From: Parabacteroides sp.
GTDB lineage: Bacteria; Bacteroidota; Bacteroidia; Bacteroidales; Tannerellaceae
NCBI GenBank assembly: GCA_020026285.1
Contig: JAHHQS010000118.1
Coordinates: 1 to 12,473, forward strand
Length of the DNA stretch: 12,473 bases
Direction of reading: 5' to 3'
Both the position numbers and the translations under genes were made by a program. Shown one piece after another: positions 1 through 6,486 of the stretch; within the stretch, counting starts at the first letter, position 1; every line of letters begins with the position of its first letter. Under the pieces are notes generated by a model that saw only the letters and a list, made by a program, of their open reading frames with translations, searched no databases and was not told the DNA's origin.

Positions 1-376
1 CCGCAAGGCTATATTGTATGAACGACATATCGAATTATGTTACGAAGGTCATCGTTTCTGGGATCTGCGTCGAACACGTAATATGATGCAACTGGCCGGT
101 TGGACAAAACATGGCATTGAAGCCATTCCGATTAATGCAGACGGTTCCGATATGGATTTGACGGAGGCAAAGAAAAAAGCAGATAAGTTTGAACTGACAA
201 CGGGTGATTTCCGTTATGTGATTCATCAGGTGCCTTACAATCCAGCGGCAGAACGTGAATTTGTTATAGAAGAATCATTCTATTTCTTCCCGATTCAGAA
301 AGTGAATTTGGATGAAAATCCAAATTTGGAACAGAATAATAATTGGGGTGGAACATTTAATCCAACAATGGAATAA
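1..376 (+). CDS. SusD-like outer-membrane glycan-binding lipoprotein, C-terminal fragment
   Basis: This is the C-terminal ~124 residues of a SusD/RagB family protein; the reading frame is already open at base 2 and runs to TAA at 374-376. SusD proteins are surface lipoproteins that cap a SusC TonB-dependent transporter and help bind and import oligosaccharides. The visible sequence carries the family's C-terminal hallmark, ILYERHIELCYEGHRFWDLR, encoded from about base 11, and ends with the usual FFPIQKV...NPNLEQNNNW segment close to the C-terminus. The TTG at 14-16 is an internal leucine codon of this motif, not a start. The signal peptide, the TPR-like helices and the partner susC gene would lie upstream of the window. 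It marks the locus as a polysaccharide utilization locus. Family assignment is firm; the ligand is unknown. Confidence 0.95.
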   Translation, partial: RKAILYERHIELCYEGHRFWDLRRTRNMMQLAGWTKHGIEAIPINADGSDMDLTEAKKKADKFELTTGDFRYVIHQVPYNPAAEREFVIEESFYFFPIQKVNLDENPNLEQNNNWGGTFNPTME

Positions 377-396
377 ATATTTTAATAATATTTAAT

Positions 397-436
397 ATAC
401 GCGGGGGGTCTGTTTCAGATTCCCCGTCGTATTTTT
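397..436 (+). terminator. Terminator-like hairpin after susD
   Basis: The left arm ATACG-CGGGG (397-406) pairs with CCCCG (422-426) and CGTAT (428-432), with one bulged T at 427. A T-rich tract (432-436) follows. It sits 20 bp after the susD stop and 28 bp before the next gene, so it probably ends or attenuates the SusC/D transcript. Some readthrough into the next gene is possible. Confidence 0.6.
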
Positions 437-463
437 GTATCAGACTGATTAAAATTTAATAAA

Positions 464-1354
464 ATGAAAACAAAATTATCATTGTTGTTTGTCTCACTGC
501 TTTTGGCAATGAATGTAGTTTGTGCAGAAAATGACATTACTATTGGTGTCATTCAATATGATTTAAGAGATATTGATAAGAGTTTCAAAGATTTACATGA
601 TCAAGGATTTACATCTTGCGAAATAAATTATCAAAGTAATACCTTGACTAAAGCTTTTGCGGAAAAAGTAAAGGCTGCTTCAAAGAAACATAATATTAAA
701 GTAACTACGGTTGTAGGAGTTCCTGGTAGTAAAAATCAGTGGAATTTTAGAAAAGGTCCTTCTACAATTGGTTTGGTTCCTGTAGAAGAAAGAGCTGAAA
801 AAATCAAAGTCTATCATGAAATGATCGATTTCTGTGCTATGGCAGGTATTCCTGCAATGCACTCTCATTTCGGATTTATACCTATTGACCCTGCTTCTAG
901 TCAGTATAAGGATTTTATTAAAGTTATGCAGGATTTAGCAAATTATGCTAAACAGAAAAATATCATGATCTATTTTGAAACTGGTCAGGAAACCCCGACT
1001 GTGTTAATTCGAACTATTAATGATATAGGTACTGGTAATGTTTTTGTGAATTGTGATTTGGCTAATTTGTTAATGTACGGAAATGCTAATTCTTTAGATG
1101 CGGTCAAACAGTTTGGTCCGTTGATTAAAGAATTTCATGCAAAGGATGGAAAATATCCAGATAGAAATAATCCTTATGAGTTAGGAAAAGAAGTTCCAAT
1201 TCCAACTGGTGATGTGGATTTTCCTGCTGTAATTTCTGAATTGAAAAAACAAGGTTTTAAAGGTGCTTTAACAATTGAATGCGAATTAAACGGGGCTAGA
1301 CATGATTATGTTGTTAAAACTCGTAAATATTTGCAGGATTTATTAGATAAATGA
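464..1354 (+). CDS. Exported TIM-barrel sugar isomerase/epimerase-like protein (xylose isomerase-like / AP endonuclease 2 fold)
   Basis: A 296-residue protein. Residues 1-21 form a Sec signal peptide (MKTKLSLLFVSLLLAMNVVC, cleaved near CA|END), so it should act in the periplasm, unlike the usual cytoplasmic sugar phosphate isomerases that its family name suggests. The rest is a (beta/alpha)8 barrel of the xylose isomerase-like type. Likely metal ligands lie in the expected order: E172 (YFETGQE), D198 (VNCDLAN), H225 (EFHAKDG) and E272 (TIECE). In the known oxidative glycan pathway of gut Bacteroides, a secreted protein of this class sits beside DUF1080 and Gfo/Idh/MocA proteins and acts on 3-keto sugars (lyase/hydratase chemistry). 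I infer a similar role here. The start is the ATG giving the signal peptide. A 198-bp gap separates it from the next gene, so co-transcription is uncertain. Its base composition looks more AT-rich than genes at the right end. Confidence 0.85.
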   Translation: MKTKLSLLFVSLLLAMNVVCAENDITIGVIQYDLRDIDKSFKDLHDQGFTSCEINYQSNTLTKAFAEKVKAASKKHNIKVTTVVGVPGSKNQWNFRKGPSTIGLVPVEERAEKIKVYHEMIDFCAMAGIPAMHSHFGFIPIDPASSQYKDFIKVMQDLANYAKQKNIMIYFETGQETPTVLIRTINDIGTGNVFVNCDLANLLMYGNANSLDAVKQFGPLIKEFHAKDGKYPDRNNPYELGKEVPIPTGDVDFPAVISELKKQGFKGALTIECELNGARHDYVVKTRKYLQDLLDK

Positions 1355-1552
1355 TAACTTTGAAAAATATTTATGAATATATGTATTCTGTAGTGATTGT
1401 AAAAAAGTAAAATGGGTAATTGTTTTTTGAAAAACACAACATTCTTATCTTAATTATAAATGAACAGTGTTTGGAGAATTCTTATATTCTTTAAATATAT
1501 ATTCAATATAAAAAGAATTTTAGTTAATCAATAAATAAATAATTTTGTTGCT
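1355..1552. other. AT-rich intergenic region between the TIM-barrel gene and the oxidoreductase gene
   Basis: No open frame or RNA gene is evident in these 198 bp. The octamer ATTCTTAT occurs at 1441-1448 and again at 1479-1486. A weak AT-only hairpin can form between AATTCTT (1477-1483) and AAGAATT (1513-1519), extended by ATATT/AATAT (1484-1488/1505-1509) with a 3-nt bulge. It lacks GC pairs and a proper T-tract, so I do not call it a terminator. A possible -7 promoter element lies at its right end. Confidence 0.5.
1540..1547 (+). promoter_or_regulatory. Possible Bacteroides -7 element just before the oxidoreductase gene
   Basis: TAATTTTG fits the Bacteroides -7 consensus TAnnTTTG. Upstream, only TTTT (1518-1521) lies near the -33 position (consensus TTTG). 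The element ends 5 nt before the ATG at 1553, so a transcript from it would be nearly leaderless. In DNA this AT-rich a chance match is plausible. Confidence 0.25.
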
Positions 1553-2809
1553 ATGAGAACAAATAGAAGGGACTTTTTAAAAACCCTTGGAGGTGTAGCT
1601 CTATTCTCAATCGTACCGCGTAATGTATTGGGTAATGGATATATAGCACCAAGTGATCAGTTGACCAAAGGTATTATTGGTTGTGGTGGAATGGGACGTG
1701 GACATAAAAATTATGCAGGAACTCGTCTTGTCGCTGTTTGTGATGTAGATAAAAAACATTTGGAATTAGGTCAGAATCTAGTACCGGAAAAGATTGCTGA
1801 ATATCATGATTTCCGTGATTTGATTTTGGATCCCAATGTTGATATAGTACATATTGCAACTCCTCCACACTGGCATGGTATCATGTCTGTAGAAGCTGCT
1901 AAAGCAGGTAAGGATATTTGGTGTGAAAAGCCAATGACAAGAACAATTGGTGAAGGTAAACGAGTAATGGAAGCAGTAAAACAATACGGTCGTATGTTCC
2001 GTTTGAACACTTGGTTCCGATTCAAAGATCCTTTCTATGGATTGGGTACAACTGTTAAACCTTTGAAGAAATTGGTTCAGAGCGGTTTGTTAGGATGGCC
2101 ATTGAAGGTTACTATTAGTATGCATACCGGTTTCAACTGGAAATTCTTCTGGGTAGGAAAAGAGTATCTAGAACCACAGCCTATTCCAAAAGAATTGGAT
2201 TATGATATGTGGTTAGGCCCGGCTCCATATAAACCATATAATGCCCATCGTGTACATCAGACATTCCGTGGTTATTGGGATTATGATGGTGGTGGACTTG
2301 GTGATATGGGACAACATTATATTGACCCTGTTCAGTATATCTTAGATAAAGACAATACAAGTCCTATCAAAGTGGAAGTTGATGCGCCTCAACAGCATCC
2401 TGATGCTGTAGGTACATGGCGTTCTATCACTTATACTTATGATGATGGATGTCAGATAGTCCTTTGGGGTGGTGATTATGGTAATCCAAATACTCCTTAT
2501 ATTGCAGGACCTAAGGGTAATGTATATAAGAACTTTGTATGTGATATTCCTGATTGGGAAAAGAAATTAGCTGAATTCCCGGATCCGGAACCACAGATTA
2601 CAGACTTCCTTGAAAGTGTAAGAACTCGTCAGCCATTTGCTTTGAACGAACGTAATGGTTTCCGTTCAGCAACTATTGTAAATATGGGAGCAGCTGCTTT
2701 ACGTTTGAATCGTACTTTGCATTTTGATCCTGTGAAACTTGAATTTATCAATGATGAGGCAGCAAATAGGTTGATTGATCAGCCAATGCGTGCACCATGG
2801 AATATCTAA
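1553..2809 (+). CDS. Tat-exported Gfo/Idh/MocA family NAD(P)-dependent oxidoreductase
   Basis: A 418-residue Gfo/Idh/MocA oxidoreductase. The N-terminus is a twin-arginine signal (N-R-R-D-F-L-K at residues 4-10, then a hydrophobic stretch to about 27), which implies export folded and with its dinucleotide already bound. The Rossmann domain shows the nucleotide-binding GCGGMG (43-48), the acidic strand end AVCDVD (61-66) and the family's CEKPM motif (124-128). The C-terminal substrate domain has GGGLGDMGQHYIDP (246-259), where H255 is the likely catalytic histidine region. Family members oxidise or reduce sugar hydroxyls; in the 3-keto glycan route they make and later reduce the 3-keto sugar. 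The next gene starts 24 bp downstream, so the two are probably co-transcribed. The start is fixed by the Tat signal. GH109 was considered, but its typical motifs are not evident. Substrate and position oxidised are inferred, not shown. Confidence 0.9.
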   Translation: MRTNRRDFLKTLGGVALFSIVPRNVLGNGYIAPSDQLTKGIIGCGGMGRGHKNYAGTRLVAVCDVDKKHLELGQNLVPEKIAEYHDFRDLILDPNVDIVHIATPPHWHGIMSVEAAKAGKDIWCEKPMTRTIGEGKRVMEAVKQYGRMFRLNTWFRFKDPFYGLGTTVKPLKKLVQSGLLGWPLKVTISMHTGFNWKFFWVGKEYLEPQPIPKELDYDMWLGPAPYKPYNAHRVHQTFRGYWDYDGGGLGDMGQHYIDPVQYILDKDNTSPIKVEVDAPQQHPDAVGTWRSITYTYDDGCQIVLWGGDYGNPNTPYIAGPKGNVYKNFVCDIPDWEKKLAEFPDPEPQITDFLESVRTRQPFALNERNGFRSATIVNMGAAALRLNRTLHFDPVKLEFINDEAANRLIDQPMRAPWNI

Positions 2810-2833
2810 CCCAATTAATTAAAGAATAGAAAA

Positions 2834-5800
2834 ATGAAAAAGGTATATATTTCAATCAGCGCCTTGTTATTGTGTGCAAATCTTTTTGCCCAGACTCCTG
2901 CAAACAGAACCGCAAAAACAATTGCTGCTGACGTGTTAGCTCAGATGCCAGCACAACAGGTTGAACAATATAATAAACAGCTTGGAGCATTGAGTACAGC
3001 TGGTGATGAAGCTGTATTTACATTAATTGATATGATTAATGCTCCAGGTAAAGGTAGCAATGCTAAAGTGGATTATGCATTAAGTGGATTAAGCTATTAT
3101 GTAATGGCTAAAGGCGAAGAGAATGTTCGTCAGTTAGTTGCAAATGCTTATATCAAAGCTTTAGACAGAGTTCAGGAACGTGAGACAAAAGCATTTATCA
3201 TTCGTCAACTTCAGGTTGTCGGACAGGATGAATCTGTTGAAGCATTAGCAAATTTGTTAGGAACAAAAGAATATACAGGTCCTGCAGCTAGAGCTCTTTC
3301 TGTTATCGGTACTAAAAAAGCAGGTGATGCTTTGAAAGCTGGTTTGATGAGAAGAATGGGTACTCCAAAAACTCAGCAGGATATTATAGAAGCTATTGCT
3401 GAAGCTAAAGTTGCAGGAGCAGAAGATCTTGTATTAGGTTTTGCAAATAGTGAAAATCTTAATATGCAGAAAGTCGCTCTTTATGCATTAAGCCAGATTG
3501 GTACAGAAAAATCATTACCTGTTTTGGCTGAAAAAGCAAAAGCTGCTAATTATACAATGGAAGCAACTGGCGCTAATGAAGCTTATATCGTCTTATTGAA
3601 ACGTGTTGCAAAACAGGATTCTAAAATCGCTGAAAAAGCAGCCAAGACATTGTTGAAGAATGCAACAAAAGCTGGTAAGACTCAGACTCGTGAATCTGCA
3701 TTTCAGATTCTTTTATCTTTGGCTAAAGATAACAAAGCTGCTACAAATCTTGTATTAGGTGCTCTAAATGACGAATGCAAAGATTATAGAAATGCTGCAT
3801 TGAGATATGCTTCAGACTTTGTAGACGAAGCTGCTTATGTAGAGTTGGCAAAAGCTATGGTTAAAGCTGATCCTGCAGTCAAAGTGGATTTGTTAGGTTG
3901 GTTTGGTCGTGAAGCAAAATGTGCTTGCAAACATGATAAAGTAAAAGATTTGATGATTCGTTTTGATTATTCATTTGCTCAGGCATTGAAAGATCAGGTA
4001 AAATCATCTGATTTTGCTGTTCAGCAGGCTGCTGTTTGGACAATGGTTAAAATTGGTGATAAAGCTTATATCCCAACATTGGTTAATTTGTTGACTAATT
4101 CTGACAAGCAGCTTGTTCTCCTAGGTCAGGATGCTTTATTGGTATTCCCGGGAGATATTGATGATGCTGTTGCAGAAGCTATCAATGCTGCTGGTGATCA
4201 GGGTAAGATTGCTGGATTGGAATTATTGGCAGCTCGTATGGCTGATTCAAAAGTCAATACAGTTCTTGAACAGACTAAAGCTTCTTCATCAGATGTAAAG
4301 AAAACAGCATATGCTACATTAAAAGATGTCGTTGTCGCTAAAGATTTTACTCAGATTTGTGGAATGTTGGAATCTGCTTCAGCAACTGAAGTTCCGGCAT
4401 TACAAGCTGCAGTGATTTCCTCTGTCCATTTTATGCCAAAAGCTGATCAGGTATCAACTATCACTCGTCGGATGTATCAGGCTGGCGAAGCTAAGAAACA
4501 TTTATACTATGCAGTATTGGCTTCTACTGGAGATCAGAAAGCATTGGATATGATTATCGAAGGTTGTGAAGAGAATACAGGTGCAGGTAAGGATGCAGCA
4601 GTTGGTGCATTGTTGACTTGGAATGGTATTGAAGCTTCTGATTATTTATACGAAATAGCCAAAAGTGGAGAATCTCACGTGAATTCAAAGGCCTTGGATC
4701 GTTATATCGAGTTGGTCTCTAAAGCCAAGATGACAGGTGAAAATCAGTTATTACGTTTGCGTAAGGCAATGGATGTTGCCAAGAGTGACGATCAGAAAGC
4801 TTTAATCTTGGAGCATGTTCAATCAACAGGTACATATTTAGCTTTGCTTTATGCTGGAGAGTATCTAGATAATAAATCAGTTCAGCAGCCAGCAGCTCAG
4901 GCTGTAATGAATATTGCTCTTGGTCATAAAGAATATACAGGCGATAATGTCAAAGTATTGTTGAATAAGGTAATGCAGGTATTGGATAATCCTGATGCTC
5001 ATTATCAGAAAGAAGCTATTAAGAAACATTTGGCTGAAATGCCTAATGAAACAGGTTTCGTTTCTATGTTCGATGGTAAGAGCTTGCAGGGTTGGAAAGG
5101 TTTGGTAGAAAATCCTATTGCTCGCGCTAAAATGTCTGCTGCTCAGTTGGCTAAAGCTCAGGCAAAAGCAGACGAACAGATGCGTAAAGACTGGAAAGTA
5201 GAAGATGGTTGTCTTGTATTTGAAGGTTCTGGTTTCGATAATTTGTGTACTGAAAAGCAATACGGAGATTTCGAAATGTACGTAGAATGGATGCTTGATC
5301 CAGCAGGACCAGAAGCTGATGCCGGTATTTATTTACGTGGAACTCCTCAGGTTCAGATTTGGGATACTGCTCGTGTAAATGTAGGTGCTCAAGTTGGTTC
5401 AGGTGGTTTATATAATAATCAGAAGAATATAAGTAAACCTAAGAAAGTTGCTGATAATAAGTTAGGTGAATGGAATACATTCTATATCAAGATGGTTGGT
5501 GATCGTGTAACTGTTCTTTTGAATGGAGAAAAGGTTGTTGATAATGTAATGATGGAAAATTACTGGGATCGCAAGCAGCCAATCTTCCCAACAGAACAGA
5601 TTGAATTGCAGGCTCATGGTAGTAGATGTTCATTCCGTAACTTATATATTAAAGAATTGGAACGTCCTGAACCATTCCAGTTGTCAGAGCAGGAAAAGAA
5701 GGAAGGCTTTGAAGTTTTGTTTGATGGTACAAATATGTACAAATGGCAAGGAAATACAGTTTCTTACTTGTTAGAAGATGGTTGTATTTCAATGCATCCT

Positions 5801-6289
5801 GAAAAGGAAGGTTGGGGTAACCTTTATACAAAGAAGGAATATTCTAATTTCGTTTATCGTTTCGAGTTCCAGTTAACTCCAGGAGCAAACAATGGTATCG
5901 GTATCCGTACTCCAATGGGTAAAGACGCTGCTTATCACGGAATGGAAATTCAGGTATTGGATTGTGAAGATCCTATTTATAAGTGGATTACTCCATATCA
6001 GCATCATGGTTCTGTTTATGGTGTAATAGCAGTAAATGAAAACCATAACAAGGCAATTAAACCGGTTGGTGAATGGAATGTTGAAGAAATCATGGCTGAT
6101 GGTGATCATATTCGTGTAACTGTTAATGGTGTAGTTATTCTTGATGGTAATATTAGAGAAGCTGCAAAACATGGTACTGCTGATAAGTTGGAACATCCGG
6201 GCTTGTTCAACAAGAAAGGTTATATCGGATTCTTAGGACATGGTTCTCCAGTTAAATTCCGTAACGTACGTATCAAAGAATTGAAATAA
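2834..6289 (+). CDS. Exported HEAT-repeat protein with two C-terminal DUF1080 (3-keto-glycoside hydrolase) domains
   Basis: A 1151-residue protein. A Sec signal peptide (MKKVYISISALLLCANLFAQ) is followed by about 700 residues of helical HEAT-like repeats (about 30-735) with recurring patterns such as VEALANLL and KSLPVLAEKA, a fold that usually serves for binding or scaffolding. Two DUF1080 domains follow: the first at about 741-943 (starts GFVSMFDGKSLQGWK), the second at about 956-1151 (starts GFEVLFDGTNMYKWQ). DUF1080 (PF06439) is a concanavalin-like fold that cleaves 3-keto-glycosides. Both copies keep the G-I-x-x-R and Q-x-x-D core: R835, Q841, D844 in the first and R1025, Q1040, D1043 in the second. 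They are otherwise clearly diverged. The helical part contains a small C363-A-C365-K-H367 cluster. The gene lies 24 bp after the oxidoreductase and ends at a strong terminator, so both form one operon. Function in glycan cleavage is inferred from family and neighbours. Confidence 0.88.
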   Translation: MKKVYISISALLLCANLFAQTPANRTAKTIAADVLAQMPAQQVEQYNKQLGALSTAGDEAVFTLIDMINAPGKGSNAKVDYALSGLSYYVMAKGEENVRQLVANAYIKALDRVQERETKAFIIRQLQVVGQDESVEALANLLGTKEYTGPAARALSVIGTKKAGDALKAGLMRRMGTPKTQQDIIEAIAEAKVAGAEDLVLGFANSENLNMQKVALYALSQIGTEKSLPVLAEKAKAANYTMEATGANEAYIVLLKRVAKQDSKIAEKAAKTLLKNATKAGKTQTRESAFQILLSLAKDNKAATNLVLGALNDECKDYRNAALRYASDFVDEAAYVELAKAMVKADPAVKVDLLGWFGREAKCACKHDKVKDLMIRFDYSFAQALKDQVKSSDFAVQQAAVWTMVKIGDKAYIPTLVNLLTNSDKQLVLLGQDALLVFPGDIDDAVAEAINAAGDQGKIAGLELLAARMADSKVNTVLEQTKASSSDVKKTAYATLKDVVVAKDFTQICGMLESASATEVPALQAAVISSVHFMPKADQVSTITRRMYQAGEAKKHLYYAVLASTGDQKALDMIIEGCEENTGAGKDAAVGALLTWNGIEASDYLYEIAKSGESHVNSKALDRYIELVSKAKMTGENQLLRLRKAMDVAKSDDQKALILEHVQSTGTYLALLYAGEYLDNKSVQQPAAQAVMNIALGHKEYTGDNVKVLLNKVMQVLDNPDAHYQKEAIKKHLAEMPNETGFVSMFDGKSLQGWKGLVENPIARAKMSAAQLAKAQAKADEQMRKDWKVEDGCLVFEGSGFDNLCTEKQYGDFEMYVEWMLDPAGPEADAGIYLRGTPQVQIWDTARVNVGAQVGSGGLYNNQKNISKPKKVADNKLGEWNTFYIKMVGDRVTVLLNGEKVVDNVMMENYWDRKQPIFPTEQIELQAHGSRCSFRNLYIKELERPEPFQLSEQEKKEGFEVLFDGTNMYKWQGNTVSYLLEDGCISMHPEKEGWGNLYTKKEYSNFVYRFEFQLTPGANNGIGIRTPMGKDAAYHGMEIQVLDCEDPIYKWITPYQHHGSVYGVIAVNENHNKAIKPVGEWNVEEIMADGDHIRVTVNGVVILDGNIREAAKHGTADKLEHPGLFNKKGYIGFLGHGSPVKFRNVRIKELK

Positions 6290-6312
6290 TAAAATAGTTA
6301 ATTGATACTTTT

Positions 6313-6368
6313 AAAACTTCCGATTTAGTCGACTCAAAATAATAGAGTGACTAATCGGAAGTTTTTTT
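6313..6368 (+). terminator. Strong rho-independent terminator after the HEAT-DUF1080 gene
   Basis: A long stem pairs 6313-6335 with 6345-6365 (AAAACTTCCGATT against AATCGGAAGTTTT, continued by AGTC/GACT and ACTC/GAGT, with two single-base bulges). The loop is about 9 nt and a run of seven T follows at 6362-6368. It separates the 3-keto-type block from the sulfatase/GH92 unit. Confidence 0.92.
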
Positions 6369-6448
6369 ATGGTTTTAAGTTCTTGTTGAAAGAATAAGAA
6401 CATTTAATGAGTTATCTTTATTATTAACCGAGTATTGAAAATTTCTTA

Positions 6449-6456
6449 TATATTTG
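6449..6456 (+). promoter_or_regulatory. Probable -7 promoter element for the sulfatase/GH92 unit
   Basis: TATATTTG is an exact match to TAnnTTTG and lies in the gap after the terminator, about where a promoter is required. The expected start of transcription is near 6460, which gives a 27-nt leader to the ATG at 6487. I see no good TTTG at the -33 spacing, so the call is moderate. Confidence 0.45.
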
Positions 6457-6486
6457 TAAGTGTATAAGAATTTTAAATCATATCCT

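Noticed and set aside
14..376. A separate small gene starting at the TTG at 14
   Set aside because: The frame is open upstream and the TTG is an internal leucine of the conserved SusD C-terminal motif, so this is only the end of susD.
430..437. TATTTTTG as a -7 promoter box for the TIM-barrel gene
   Set aside because: It matches TAnnTTTG but is the T-tract of the terminator hairpin, and there is no TTTG near the -33 spacing (bases 407-410 are GGTC).
1477..1519. Terminator between the TIM-barrel and oxidoreductase genes
   Set aside because: The hairpin is almost purely A/T with a 3-nt bulge and no following T-run; it is too weak to call.
1553..2809. GH109 (alpha-N-acetylgalactosaminidase) identity for the Gfo/Idh/MocA protein
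   Set aside because: It shares the fold and a Tat signal, but the substrate-domain sequence (WLGPAPY..., GGGLGDMGQHYIDP) is that of general Gfo/Idh/MocA sugar oxidoreductases, not the GH109 motif.
4877..5260. Minus-strand open frame of 127 codons inside the HEAT-DUF1080 gene
   Set aside because: It is antisense to a well-conserved domain, has low-complexity hydrophobic/Ser-rich composition and no recognisable domain; it is a shadow frame.
6460..6486. GTG at 6460 as the sulfatase start
   Set aside because: It would put nine residues before a perfect lipoprotein signal and coincides with the predicted transcription start.
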